Part shown: positions 1 to 9,059 of the stretch, piece after piece
Numbering within the stretch: the stretch's first letter is position 1
Layout of the letters: the number at the start of each line of letters is the position of its first letter
Assembly (NCBI GenBank): GCA_018065415.1
Contig: JAGHTI010000037.1
Coordinates: forward strand, 1-37,824
Direction of reading: 5' to 3'
DNA from: Candidatus Equicola stercoris
Lineage (GTDB): Bacteria; Bacteroidota; Bacteroidia; Bacteroidales; Bacteroidaceae
Length of the DNA stretch: 37,824 nucleotides
Translations under genes and position numbers: made by a program
The notes under the pieces: model-generated
Database searches by the model: none
What the model was told of the DNA's origin: nothing
What the model saw: only the letters and a program-made list of their open reading frames with translations

Positions 1-2
1 TT

Positions 3-119
3 GCCTATGCCACACTCGCAGTGGTGGCAAAGGCTATCAAAGAGGGCAGAATAGCAAGATTTGAAAAAGGCGATTTGAAAATAGAAATTGGCGATGAAGA
101 AGATGAATTAGTCGTTTAG
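3..119 (+). CDS. 3' end of an unidentified CDS (truncated by window edge)
   Basis: Frame 3 is open from the first base to a TAG at 117-119 and gives 38 residues, beginning AYATLAVVAKAIKEGRIARF and ending in an acidic tail (GDEEDELVV). The Ala/Val/Lys-rich helix-like stretch followed by a short basic-then-acidic tail looks like genuine protein and the other two frames are closed. I do not recognise the family from this fragment. It is followed by the promoter of the DUF2723 gene, so it belongs to the preceding transcription unit. A small AGGC-GAA-GCCT hairpin overlaps the stop codon but has no T-tract, so I do not call a terminator. Confidence 0.55.
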   Translation, partial: AYATLAVVAKAIKEGRIARFEKGDLKIEIGDEEDELVV

Positions 120-168
120 GCGAAGCCTTCTCTCACCTCTAAGACTCAGAACATCTTCACAAGGTTTT

Positions 169-198
169 TTTGTTTTAATAATATAATTATTATCTTTG
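169..198 (+). promoter_or_regulatory. Bacteroidetes-type promoter for the 247-9498 gene run
   Basis: A -33 TTTG at 169-172 and a -7 TATCTTTG at 191-198 are separated by 18 bases, matching the TTTG-N19-TAnnTTTG consensus of the Bacteroidetes housekeeping sigma factor. The predicted start of transcription is about 40 bases before the ATG at 247. No comparable promoter was found inside the following run of closely packed genes, so it may serve several of them. Confidence 0.7.
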
Positions 199-246
199 CA
201 AGCGAATTAACCAAAGGAACTGACAAAAAAAAGTTTTATATAAAAT

Positions 247-3200
247 ATGAATGAGAATACATACAGACTGGTGAACAATGTCTTTGGATGGGTGGCATTT
301 ATTGTTGCTGCTATAGTATATTGTTCTACCATTGAGCCGACAGCCAGCTTCTGGGACTGTCCTGAGTTTATTTCAACAGGGTACAAACTGGAGGTGGGAC
401 ATCCTCCTGGGGCACCGTTCTTCATGCTGACAGCAAACCTGTTCAGCCAGTTTGTTAGCGACCCTACACAGGTGGCACGCATGGTGAACACGATGAGTGC
501 TCTGCTGAGTGCTGCGTGTATCTTGTTCCTTTTCTGGACAATAACGCATCTGGTAAAGAAACTGTTGGTAAACGAGGATAACACCGAAGATGGTTTGACT
601 CTGTCAAAGACTATCGCCATCATGGGTAGCGGTATGGTAGGTGCTCTGATATACACCTTCAGCGATACCTTCTGGTTCAGTGCTGTGGAGGGTGAGGTTT
701 ATGCTTACTCGTCTGCATTTACTGCTGTGGTGTTCTGGCTGATACTGAAATGGGAAAACCGTGCCGACCAACCTCATAGCGACAGGTATCTTATCCTCAT
801 CGCTTACCTGACAGGTCTTTCTATCGGTGTCCACCTGCTTAACTTGCTGTGCATCCCTGCCATCGTTTTGGTATGGTTTTACAAGAAATATCCAGAGGCA
901 AACGTGAAGGGTAGTCTCTGTGCTCTCGCTGTATCTGTTGTCCTCATCGCTGCCGTATTGTACGGTATCGTGCCGGGTATTGTAAAGGTGGGAGGATGGT
1001 TTGAGTTGCTGTTTGTCAACGTGCTGCACATGCCTTTCAACACTGGACTTATCATCTATATCATCTGTGTCACTGTATGTGTGATATGGGCAGTATATGA
1101 GACTTACGTTCAGAAGAATCAAAAGCGTGAAAACATCAGTTTCATCGCTTCTATTGCCATGTTGGGTATTCCTTTCTATGGACATGGTGCATGGGCTGTG
1201 GTCATCGGCATCATAGTGATTGCCTTGTTGTGGTTGCTCGTGGCAAAGAAGTTCGGTGGCATACAAGTGTTCACCTCACGTGTCAAGAACACAGCATTGC
1301 TTGCCATGTTGATGATAATGATTGGCTATTCCACTTATGCTGTCATAGTGATACGTTCTTCTGCAAACCCTCCTATGGACCAGAACTCACCAGAGGACAT
1401 CTTTACACTCGGTGAATATCTCGGTCGTGAGCAATATGGCGACCGCCCTCTGTTCTATGGGCAGGCTTATACCTCACAGGTGAAACTGGAACAGCATGGA
1501 AACTTGTGCGTACCTGTTCAGTCAAAAGGTGCACCGGTATATCAGCGTAAGGACAAGGCTTCTCCAGATGAGAAGGATTCTTACTTCGTTGTACGCACAA
1601 AGGACAAGTATGTGTATGCTCAGAATATGCTTTTCCCACGTATGCACGATGCTGCACACCGTGATGCTTACGAGAGTTGGATGGGTGGCGTAGATGGCTA
1701 CGAGACTCCTTACGACCGTTGTGGAGAGACTGTCATGGTAAAGGTGCCTACACAGATAGAAAACATCCGTTTCTTCCTGTCTTATCAATGTAATTTCATG
1801 TACTGGCGTTACTTCATGTGGAACTTTGCAGGACGTCAGAACGACATACAGGGCAACGGTGAACTGGAACACGGCAACTGGCTGTCGGGTATTCCTTTCA
1901 TCGACAACTTAAGACTCGGCAATCAGGATATGCTACCTGACGAACTGAAAGAAAACAAGGGACATAACGTGTTCTATTGTCTGCCTCTGCTGTTGGGATT
2001 GCTAGGACTTTTCTGGCAGGCTTACCGCGGAAGACGTGGCATCCGTCAGTTCTGGGTGGTATGCTTCCTGTTCTTCATGACTGGTCTTGCCATCGTGATA
2101 TATCTTAACCAGACACCACAGCAACCTCGTGAACGTGACTATGCATACGCTGGTTCTTTCTATGCTTTTGCTATATGGTGCGGCATGGGTGTTGCAGCGA
2201 TAATAAGTTGGATAAAACGCCATCTGAAACCATCAATGCTCAACTGCCGTACTCTTACGACGGTGGCAACGGTGGTCTCTGTTGTCTGCTTGCTCGTGCC
2301 GATACAGATGGCTTCACAGACATGGGACGACCATGACCGCTCAGGACGTTATATGTGTCGTGATTTTGGACAGAACTACCTTTCCACATTACCTGAAAAT
2401 CAGTATCCAATAATATATACCAATGGGGATAACGATACCTTCCCTCTATGGTATAATCAGGACACAGAAGAATTCCGTACTGATGCACGCGTCTGCAACC
2501 TGTCGTACATTCAGACAGACTGGTACATTGACCAGATGCGCCGTCCTGCATACGACTCTCCGTCATTGCCTATCACATGGAACAGACTGGAATACTGTGC
2601 AGGCACAAACGACTATGTCGAGGTGCGTCCAGAGGCTAAGCAGTCGCTCATAGACCTGTACAGACAGAGTCCTGAAGAAGCAAAGAAACTGTTTGGCGAT
2701 GAGCCTTTCGAGTTGAAGAACATACTGAAATACTGGATAAGAAATAAAGACGACAACTACCATTACATCCCTACGGACACCATATTTATGACTGTTGACA
2801 AGGAGGCTGTCCGCAAGAGTGGCATGATGCTGGCAACGGAGGAGATTCCTGACAAGATGGTAATATCACTCCACGGAAAGAGCATCCTGTATAAGGGCGA
2901 CATGATGGTACTGGAGATGTTGGCAAACTGCAACTGGACACGTCCTATCTATGTTGCTGTGACCGTAGGCAGTGAGAACTATCTCAACCTTGGAGACAAC
3001 ACAATAAAGGAAGGTCTGGCATCACGTATCACTCCTTTCACTACCAACATAAATGGTGAGCCTGTTCCGGGTGTCAAGATGGTAGATACGAAACGCATGT
3101 ATGACAACCTCATGCATAAGTATAAATTTGGTGGTCTCGACTCTGGAAAGGATTTGTATCTTGATGAGACTATCATGCGAATGTGCTGGACTCACCGCCG

Positions 3201-3618
3201 TCTGTATGCCCTGTTGGCTCAACAGTTGTATTTCGATGGCGAAAACGAGAAGGCAAAGGAAGTGCTGCTCTATGCTGACAAACACATACCTGCATCACTG
3301 GTGCCAATAAGTTATCACAGTGGTTCGCTTGACGAGGCAAGGATATATCTGGCTCTGGGCATGAAGAAACAGGCGAGAGACATCATAGAGTGCATGGCGG
3401 AAAACTCAGGGCAATATCTGCGGTGGTACATCTCATTAGGTCAGAGTCGGATACTTGACAATCAGCGTGAATGTAACGTACACTTCTACATCTTGCAGCA
3501 ATGTGTCGAGACAGCAAAATCATTCAGTAAACCACTTACTGAAAAGATATATAACATCTTAAGTAACTATTCTTCCGAATACAATCGTTTGGGAGGAACT
3601 TTCCCTTTTTCTGACTGA
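247..3618 (+). CDS. DUF2723 / glycosyltransferase family 117-like membrane protein
   Basis: The 1123-residue protein has a hydrophobic multi-pass N-terminal region of about 350 residues, a soluble stretch, a second membrane block (roughly residues 570-700) and a long soluble C-terminal part ending in TPR-like helices (FDGENEKAKEVLLYA). Near the N-terminus is the family signature FWDCPEFISTGYKLEVGHPP, with acidic residues in the first external loop as in PMT/OST-type GT-C enzymes. By family knowledge, DUF2723 is related to TMEM260, an O-mannosyltransferase, so a lipid-linked sugar transfer reaction at the cytoplasmic membrane is likely. Donor and target are unknown. Its TGA overlaps the ATG of the next gene (TGATG), implying translational coupling with a polysaccharide deacetylase. 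It begins 48 bases after the promoter's -7 box. Confidence 0.85.
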   Translation: MNENTYRLVNNVFGWVAFIVAAIVYCSTIEPTASFWDCPEFISTGYKLEVGHPPGAPFFMLTANLFSQFVSDPTQVARMVNTMSALLSAACILFLFWTITHLVKKLLVNEDNTEDGLTLSKTIAIMGSGMVGALIYTFSDTFWFSAVEGEVYAYSSAFTAVVFWLILKWENRADQPHSDRYLILIAYLTGLSIGVHLLNLLCIPAIVLVWFYKKYPEANVKGSLCALAVSVVLIAAVLYGIVPGIVKVGGWFELLFVNVLHMPFNTGLIIYIICVTVCVIWAVYETYVQKNQKRENISFIASIAMLGIPFYGHGAWAVVIGIIVIALLWLLVAKKFGGIQVFTSRVKNTALLAMLMIMIGYSTYAVIVIRSSANPPMDQNSPEDIFTLGEYLGREQYGDRPLFYGQAYTSQVKLEQHGNLCVPVQSKGAPVYQRKDKASPDEKDSYFVVRTKDKYVYAQNMLFPRMHDAAHRDAYESWMGGVDGYETPYDRCGETVMVKVPTQIENIRFFLSYQCNFMYWRYFMWNFAGRQNDIQGNGELEHGNWLSGIPFIDNLRLGNQDMLPDELKENKGHNVFYCLPLLLGLLGLFWQAYRGRRGIRQFWVVCFLFFMTGLAIVIYLNQTPQQPRERDYAYAGSFYAFAIWCGMGVAAIISWIKRHLKPSMLNCRTLTTVATVVSVVCLLVPIQMASQTWDDHDRSGRYMCRDFGQNYLSTLPENQYPIIYTNGDNDTFPLWYNQDTEEFRTDARVCNLSYIQTDWYIDQMRRPAYDSPSLPITWNRLEYCAGTNDYVEVRPEAKQSLIDLYRQSPEEAKKLFGDEPFELKNILKYWIRNKDDNYHYIPTDTIFMTVDKEAVRKSGMMLATEEIPDKMVISLHGKSILYKGDMMVLEMLANCNWTRPIYVAVTVGSENYLNLGDNTIKEGLASRITPFTTNINGEPVPGVKMVDTKRMYDNLMHKYKFGGLDSGKDLYLDETIMRMCWTHRRLYALLAQQLYFDGENEKAKEVLLYADKHIPASLVPISYHSGSLDEARIYLALGMKKQARDIIECMAENSGQYLRWYISLGQSRILDNQRECNVHFYILQQCVETAKSFSKPLTEKIYNILSNYSSEYNRLGGTFPFSD

Positions 3619-4229
3619 TGTTCTTAGAGAGACCTGTTCGATGGCTTCGGTGGTTGTCGCCAACTGCGATGTGGCGAGGCGACCATAATGAGAAATCAAT
3701 ATACCTGACTTTTGATGATGGTCCGATTCCTCAAGCAACGCCATTCATCCTAGACACACTGGCAAAGTATGGTGTCAAGGCTACTTTCTTTGTTGTAGGA
3801 GATAATGTAAGGAAATTCCCAGACCTCTTTGAGCGGATAATATCTGAGGGGCATAAGGTGGGGAATCATACATATCATCATATCAGTGGGTATAAGCACA
3901 GCATAAACACGTACCTCAACGATGTCAAAAAGGCTGATGAATATGTACATTCTCACCTGTTCAGACCTCCTTACGGATGGATGAAACCCGAACAGCGCAT
4001 CTGGATAACACAACACTATAAGATTATAATGTGGGATGTCATCACGCGTGACTACAGCAAGCGGATGCGACCTGATGATGTGGTAAACAACGTAAAGCGT
4101 TATACCCGTAATGGGAGTATCATCACGTTCCACGATTCAAAACGCAGTATCCAAAACCTTCATACCGCATTGCCTGAAAGCATTGAATGGCTGATAAGAG
4201 AAGGATATAAATTCCGTACAATAGAATAA
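3618..4229 (+). CDS. NodB-type polysaccharide deacetylase
   Basis: The 203-residue protein is little more than a NodB homology domain (carbohydrate esterase family 4). Visible motifs in order are TFDDGP (catalytic base Asp and metal-binding Asp), GNHTYHH (metal-binding His pair) and RPPYG (the substrate-groove Arg motif). The motif 4-5 region contains MWDVITRDY and ITFHDS. All residues expected for a metal-dependent N- or O-deacetylase are present. There is no clear signal peptide, only a short amphipathic N-terminus (FLERPVRWLRWLS), so its side of the membrane is uncertain. The ATG overlaps the stop of the DUF2723 gene by one base, suggesting both act on the same glycan. The substrate (peptidoglycan, lipid-linked sugar or surface polysaccharide) cannot be read from the sequence. 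Confidence 0.9.
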   Translation: MFLERPVRWLRWLSPTAMWRGDHNEKSIYLTFDDGPIPQATPFILDTLAKYGVKATFFVVGDNVRKFPDLFERIISEGHKVGNHTYHHISGYKHSINTYLNDVKKADEYVHSHLFRPPYGWMKPEQRIWITQHYKIIMWDVITRDYSKRMRPDDVVNNVKRYTRNGSIITFHDSKRSIQNLHTALPESIEWLIREGYKFRTIE

Positions 4230-4251
4230 ACTAATCTTAAAAAATACAATT

Positions 4252-4812
4252 ATGGCTGATACTAAACAACTATTGGACGCATGTCAAGAGAAAATGGAAA
4301 TGGGCGCAATGTACCTTGAAGAAGCATTGGGACGTATCCGTGCAGGTAGAGCAAACATTCACATCCTTGACGCAGTAAAGGTGGAATCGTACGGTACGGT
4401 GGTACCTCTCAACCAGGTGTCAAACGTACAGATTCAAGATGCTCGTACCATCACCATCCGACCTTATGACAAGAATGCGATACACGACATCGAGAAGGCA
4501 ATGATGGCTGCCAACGTAGGGATAACACCTGAGAACAATGGCGAAATCATACGTCTTAACATACCACAGCCAACAGAGGAAAGACGTCGTGAACTCACAA
4601 AGCAGTGTAATGCTGAAGGTGAAAAGACAAAAGTTCAGGTGCGCAACATCAGACGTGACGGCATTGATAAACTGAAAAAGATGATTAAAGAGGGATTGTC
4701 TGAAGACCTCGAGAAAGATGCTGAAAACGATCTGCAGAAAATCCACGATAAATTCATAAAGAAGGTAGATGAACTTATTGCTGAAAAGAATAAAGAAATC
4801 ATGACCGTATAA
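4252..4812 (+). CDS. frr: Ribosome recycling factor
   Basis: The 186-residue product has the normal length for RRF, which with EF-G splits post-termination ribosomes. Family landmarks are LGRIRAGRANIHILD near the N-terminus (the tRNA-mimic three-helix bundle), the central domain NQVSNVQIQDARTITIRPYD, and the C-terminal helix RRELTKQCNAEGEKTKVQVRN. It starts 22 bases after the deacetylase and is followed by rsgA, keeping two ribosome-related genes together. No independent promoter was recognised in the short gap. Confidence 0.97.
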   Translation: MADTKQLLDACQEKMEMGAMYLEEALGRIRAGRANIHILDAVKVESYGTVVPLNQVSNVQIQDARTITIRPYDKNAIHDIEKAMMAANVGITPENNGEIIRLNIPQPTEERRRELTKQCNAEGEKTKVQVRNIRRDGIDKLKKMIKEGLSEDLEKDAENDLQKIHDKFIKKVDELIAEKNKEIMTV

Positions 4813-4836
4813 AGACGGAGGTGGTCAAAGTATTCT

Positions 4837-5781
4837 ATGAAGGCATTAGTGACAAGGAATACAGGCAGTTGGTACACCGTCCGTTCTGAGGATGGGAAGT
4901 ATATCGACTGCAAGATAAAAGGAACCTTCCGACTAAAAGGCATTCGCTCAACAAACCCTGTTGCCATCGGCGACTGGGTTGACGTTGATGTGCCGACATC
5001 TGCTACGACACAAGAGCAGACTCCTTTCATATATAATATATACGACAGGAAAAACTACATTATCCGTAAGTCTATAAATCTCAGCAAACAAAGTCAGATA
5101 ATAGCTGCAAATGTGGATCAGGCATTCCTTGTCATCACCGTTGCCCACCCACAGACATCAACGACGTTTATAGACCGCTTTCTTGCATCAGCACAGGCAT
5201 ACCGCATCCCTGTCATACTGCTTTTCAACAAAATAGATTTATTGAATGCAGAACAGAAGGAATACCAAGACTCGCTTATCAGTGTGTATGGCAAGATAGG
5301 TTATGAATGTATTGAAATCTCGGCAACAAATCCTGACTCTGTAGAAGTGCTCGGAAGCAGATTCAAAGACAAGATGTCTGTATTGTCCGGACATAGCGGT
5401 GTGGGGAAATCAACGATTTTGAACCATTTCATCACTGGTTATCAGCAGAAAACTGCCGAGATATCGGATGCCCACGACCAAGGTGTACATACCACCACCT
5501 TTGCCGAGATGTTTGAAGCACGAGGGGGATACCTAATAGACACGCCGGGGATAAGAGGATTTGGAACGTTTGATTTTGAGAGGGAAGAGATAGGCCATTA
5601 TTTTATTGACATATTTCAATACTCCAAACAATGTCGCTTCAGCAACTGTACGCACACACACGAACCGGGATGTGCGGTGTTGCAAGCAATAGAAGATGGG
5701 CATATAGCACAGACACGTTATAACTCCTACCTCAGCATGCTTGGCGACAAGGACGAGAACCGTTATAGAGAAAAATTATAA
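4837..5781 (+). CDS. rsgA: Small ribosomal subunit biogenesis GTPase RsgA
   Basis: The 314-residue circularly permuted GTPase acts in late 30S maturation. An N-terminal OB-fold (about residues 1-80, including IGDWVDVDV) is followed by the permuted G motifs: G4 NKID, then G1 SGHSGVGKST, then G3 DTPGIRGFG. The C-terminal zinc-binding motif is CRFSNCTHTHEPGC. The 24-base gap after frr contains GGAGGTGG at 4817-4824, one of the few Shine-Dalgarno-like sequences in the window, about 12 bases before the ATG. It lies between frr and the enoyl-CoA hydratase-family gene, 14 bases before the latter. Confidence 0.97.
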   Translation: MKALVTRNTGSWYTVRSEDGKYIDCKIKGTFRLKGIRSTNPVAIGDWVDVDVPTSATTQEQTPFIYNIYDRKNYIIRKSINLSKQSQIIAANVDQAFLVITVAHPQTSTTFIDRFLASAQAYRIPVILLFNKIDLLNAEQKEYQDSLISVYGKIGYECIEISATNPDSVEVLGSRFKDKMSVLSGHSGVGKSTILNHFITGYQQKTAEISDAHDQGVHTTTFAEMFEARGGYLIDTPGIRGFGTFDFEREEIGHYFIDIFQYSKQCRFSNCTHTHEPGCAVLQAIEDGHIAQTRYNSYLSMLGDKDENRYREKL

Positions 5782-5795
5782 TAAAAGATACAACT

Positions 5796-6605
5796 ATGAT
5801 TGACGTAAAAATTACAGACCGCGTCTGTTTTATATGCATGCAGAATGCGGAACATTTCAATTGTCTCAGCGAAGAAATGTGCCATAGCATATCGGATGCC
5901 ATATTGGAAGCATATAAAAAAGAATGTGTGTGTATTGTCATCAAAGCAGAAACACGCCGTAACGTATGGAGTGCTGGACATGACATACATGAGTTGCCAC
6001 AGGATGGTAACGACCCATTGGGGTATGACATTCCGATGGAACAACTTCTGCGTAATGTGCAGGACGTGCCTATCCCTGTCATCGCCTGTGTTGACGGAAC
6101 GGTATGGGGTGGAGCCTGCGACCTCTGCATAAGTTGCGACATGATAGTGGCATCAGAGACTTCTACCTTTGCCATCACACCTGCAAAGATTGGTATTCCA
6201 TACAATGCATCGGGAATCATGCACTTCATCAATCAATTAGGTATCAACAAGGCACGCGAAATGTTCTTCACCGCTGCTCCTATAACAGCACAGGATGCAC
6301 TTAACGTGGGTTTCGTCAACCAGATTGCCTCATCAGAGAATCTGAATGCCATGCTGGAAGAACGTTTCCTGATACCGCTGAGACGCAATTCGGTGTTGTC
6401 TGTAAGTGCTATAAAACGCCAATTCCGCATCCTCAGTCGTGCAGCAAACGTTATCGCATCGGAAGACTTTGAAAAGATAAATGCTTATCGCGCACGTGTC
6501 TATCGTGGAGAGGATTACAAGGAAGGCATAAACAGTTTCCTTGAAAAACGTGCACCGGAATATAAGGGAAAGGCTTCAGACTTGGATTTGGAGTTCGGAA
6601 AATAA
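5796..6605 (+). CDS. scpB: Methylmalonyl-CoA decarboxylase, ScpB/YgfG type (crotonase family)
   Basis: The 269-residue crotonase-fold protein carries the E. coli ScpB (YgfG) signature SAGHDIHELP followed by DPLGYD. Further matches include VDGTVWGGACDL (oxyanion hole), STFAITPAKIGIPYN, FFTAAPITAQDAL and the C-terminal EDYKEGINSFLEKR. ScpB decarboxylates methylmalonyl-CoA to propionyl-CoA without biotin. That would fit the succinate-to-propionate pathway of Bacteroidales, where the membrane-bound biotin enzyme is the usual decarboxylase. General enoyl-CoA hydratase activity is the alternative, but the motif agreement makes ScpB the better call. The tyrosine and glycine residues tied to decarboxylation are present in IPYN and VWGG. 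No partner pathway genes are adjacent. Confidence 0.82.
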   Translation: MIDVKITDRVCFICMQNAEHFNCLSEEMCHSISDAILEAYKKECVCIVIKAETRRNVWSAGHDIHELPQDGNDPLGYDIPMEQLLRNVQDVPIPVIACVDGTVWGGACDLCISCDMIVASETSTFAITPAKIGIPYNASGIMHFINQLGINKAREMFFTAAPITAQDALNVGFVNQIASSENLNAMLEERFLIPLRRNSVLSVSAIKRQFRILSRAANVIASEDFEKINAYRARVYRGEDYKEGINSFLEKRAPEYKGKASDLDLEFGK

Positions 6606-6645
6606 AGGTAATGATAGAAAGAAAAATAATATAATCTAACTTTTT

Positions 6646-8364
6646 ATGACAATCTGGATTTTTTTTAAGCTTATCGGCTCCTTGGCCTTGCTCATGTACG
6701 GAATGAAGTCGATGAGTGAAAGTCTGCAGAAGATGGCTGGTAGCCAGCTTCGCCATGTCTTGGGAGCCATGACTACAAACCGTTTTACAGGGATGCTTAC
6801 CGGTATGTTCGTAACAGCATCTGTTCAGTCGTCAACAGCAACGACAGTCATGACGGTTTCCTTTGTCAATGCTGGTCTTCTCACTCTTGCACAGGCAATA
6901 TCCATAATCATGGGTGCTAACATCGGAACAACACTCACTGCATGGATAATGAGTGCAGGATTTTCATTCAACATCACAGATTTTGTTTATCCCGCATTTG
7001 TTGTCGCACTCTTACTCATATATACGAAAAAACGTAAGGTTGGCGGTGATTTTCTGTTTGGTATAGCATTTATGTTTCTTGGTCTCGGCACATTACGCCA
7101 GACAGGAATAGACATGGATCTTGGAAACAATGAAGCCGTATTGAATTTCTTCTCATCTTTCGACCCGAATAGTTTCACTACCACATTGTTGTTCCTCATC
7201 CTCGGTGGGGTTCTCACCATGTCTGTACAAAGTTCTGCGGCAGTAATGGCAATAACAATGATTCTGTGTTCTACAGGTGTCCTTCCTATCTATCAAGGTA
7301 TAGCACTTGTGATGGGAGAGAATATCGGAACCACTGTTACCTCTAATGTTGCAGCCTTGACAGCAAACGCACAGGCAAGACGTGCAGCACTTGCCCACAT
7401 GCTCTTTAACATATTCGGAGTGATATGGGTTCTCATCGTCTTCCGTCCTTTTGTCAACATGGTTTGCGGATTAGTGGGCTACGATGTGACGATGACAAAA
7501 GATACTGTTAGCGGTACGGAATTTATGGCTAATGTAGCCAAACTGTCTTTTGTGCTGGCAGCATTCCATACCTGTTTCAACCTTATCAACACCACTATCC
7601 TTATATGGTTTATACCACAGTTTGAAAAGATAGTCTGCCACATCATCAAGTCTCGTAAAAATGATGAAGAGGAAGAATTTCGCCTACACTTCATCACTGG
7701 CGGTATCATGCAGACACCAGAACTTGCTGTGCTGGAGGCTCAGAAAGAAATCACATTATTTGCACAACGCATTCAGCGTATGTTTGGAATGGTACGTGAG
7801 CTCATACCTATAAAAGATGCAAGTGACTTTGCAAAACGTTTTGCACGCATAGAAAAATATGAGGGCATCTCGGATAATATGGAGGTGGAGATTGCAAAAT
7901 ATCTTGACCATGTCAGCAATAACCATCTTAGCGATGAGACAAAAGCAAAGATACGTGCAATGTTGCGTGAGATAAGTGAGATAGAAAGTATAGGAGACAG
8001 TTGTTATAATATGGCACGCTCTCTCAATCGCAAGATGAACGGAAAAGAAGATTTTACAAAGCAACAATATACCCACATCTCACAGATGATGTCGCTCACG
8101 GACAATGCTCTTCTGGAGATGAATCAACTGATGGAAGGAAGAAAGGGTGATGTGGATGTGAACCGTTCATTCAACATTGAAAACGAAATCAACAATTTCC
8201 GCAATCAGTTGCGTACACAGAATATCAACGACATTGAAAATCAAGTCTATTCATATTCTCTCGGTACCATGTATATGGACATCATCGCAGAGTGTGAAAA
8301 ACTGGGGGATTATGTTGTTAACGTGGTAGAAGCCCACATGGGAGTAAAACAAAAAGAAGCCTGA
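6646..8364 (+). CDS. Na+/phosphate cotransporter with PhoU-like C-terminal domain
   Basis: The 572-residue protein consists of two Na/Pi-cotransporter repeats (Pfam Na_Pi_cotrans) and a cytoplasmic PhoU-like helical domain. The repeats show paired signatures: QSSTATT with GANIGTTLTAW in the first, and QSSAAVM with GENIGTTVTSN in the second. They are embedded in hydrophobic helices up to about residue 330. After a charged linker (KSRKNDEEEEF), the C-terminal 200 residues are helical with PhoU-like features (EKYEGISDNMEVEIAKYL). By family it takes up inorganic phosphate with sodium across the cytoplasmic membrane, with the PhoU part presumably regulatory. The start follows a 40-base A/T-rich gap. 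Its TGA overlaps the ATG of the sirtuin gene (TGATG). Confidence 0.93.
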   Translation: MTIWIFFKLIGSLALLMYGMKSMSESLQKMAGSQLRHVLGAMTTNRFTGMLTGMFVTASVQSSTATTVMTVSFVNAGLLTLAQAISIIMGANIGTTLTAWIMSAGFSFNITDFVYPAFVVALLLIYTKKRKVGGDFLFGIAFMFLGLGTLRQTGIDMDLGNNEAVLNFFSSFDPNSFTTTLLFLILGGVLTMSVQSSAAVMAITMILCSTGVLPIYQGIALVMGENIGTTVTSNVAALTANAQARRAALAHMLFNIFGVIWVLIVFRPFVNMVCGLVGYDVTMTKDTVSGTEFMANVAKLSFVLAAFHTCFNLINTTILIWFIPQFEKIVCHIIKSRKNDEEEEFRLHFITGGIMQTPELAVLEAQKEITLFAQRIQRMFGMVRELIPIKDASDFAKRFARIEKYEGISDNMEVEIAKYLDHVSNNHLSDETKAKIRAMLREISEIESIGDSCYNMARSLNRKMNGKEDFTKQQYTHISQMMSLTDNALLEMNQLMEGRKGDVDVNRSFNIENEINNFRNQLRTQNINDIENQVYSYSLGTMYMDIIAECEKLGDYVVNVVEAHMGVKQKEA

Positions 8365-9059
8365 TGAAAAAGATTGTTGTACTTACAGGAGCCGGCATGT
8401 CCGTAGAAAGCGGACTAAGTACATTCCGCGATGCAGGAGGTCTTTGGGAAAACTACCCTGTGCAACAGGTCGCAACACATGAGGGGTGGGAAGAAAATCC
8501 AACTCTCGTGACTAATTTTTATAATATGTTGCGCAAAAAACTTGTACAGGCATTACCAAATGAAGGACACCGACTGCTTGCAGAACTGGAAAAAGAGTAT
8601 GATATAACTGTTGTCACCCAGAATGTGGACAATCTGCATGAGCAGGCTGGAAGCACAAATGTGATACACCTCCACGGAGAACTCATGAAAGTATGCTCTT
8701 CGTATAATCCTGATGATACGCGGTATCAACAGACTCTCACACCGGACAATCTCGAAGTACAACCAGGGACAAAAGCAGGAGATGGTAGTCTTTTGCGCCC
8801 TTTCATCGTATTTTTCGGTGAGGCAGTACCTAACATGGAACAAGCAGCATCTGAGGCTATGAAAGCCGATATCTTCATCATCATAGGTACCAGTCTCAAT
8901 GTCTATCCTGCGGCAGGACTTGTACAATATGTGCAACAGGGGACACCAATCTACATCATAGACCCTCATCCTGTCACGACAGTTTCATACCTTAATGTGA
9001 CACATATACAGAAAGGGGCATCAGAAGGGATGCGTCAGCTGAAAAATGAAATACTCTGA
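8364..9059 (+). CDS. cobB: Sir2-family NAD-dependent protein deacylase
   Basis: The 231-residue sirtuin has the NAD-binding GAGMSVESGLSTFRD at the N-terminus, TQNVDNLHE (residues 85-93) and the catalytic histidine in HLHGEL (H104). Distal motifs are GTSLNVYPA and IDPHP. The zinc module normally made of two CxxC pairs is missing: only one cysteine follows HLHGELMKV, and GSLLRPFIVFFGE lacks the second pair. Zinc-less sirtuins are, as far as I know, common in Bacteroidota. The Tyr-x-x-Arg acyl-pocket motif of desuccinylases (CobB/SIRT5) is altered: here FYNMLRKK puts Leu at the usual Arg position, with Arg one residue later. It removes acyl groups from lysines using NAD+; acyl preference is uncertain. 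It overlaps nptA-like by 1 base and recX by 14. Confidence 0.93.
   Translation: MKKIVVLTGAGMSVESGLSTFRDAGGLWENYPVQQVATHEGWEENPTLVTNFYNMLRKKLVQALPNEGHRLLAELEKEYDITVVTQNVDNLHEQAGSTNVIHLHGELMKVCSSYNPDDTRYQQTLTPDNLEVQPGTKAGDGSLLRPFIVFFGEAVPNMEQAASEAMKADIFIIIGTSLNVYPAAGLVQYVQQGTPIYIIDPHPVTTVSYLNVTHIQKGASEGMRQLKNEIL

Noticed and set aside
117-128. Hairpin AGGC-GAA-GCCT at the end of the first partial CDS as a terminator
   Set aside because: The stem is only four pairs and no T-tract follows directly.
604-1266. 220-residue minus-strand ORF inside the DUF2723 gene
   Set aside because: It is rich in His, Asp and Tyr with no family motifs, and it lies wholly antisense to a convincing membrane-protein gene. 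It is a codon-usage shadow.
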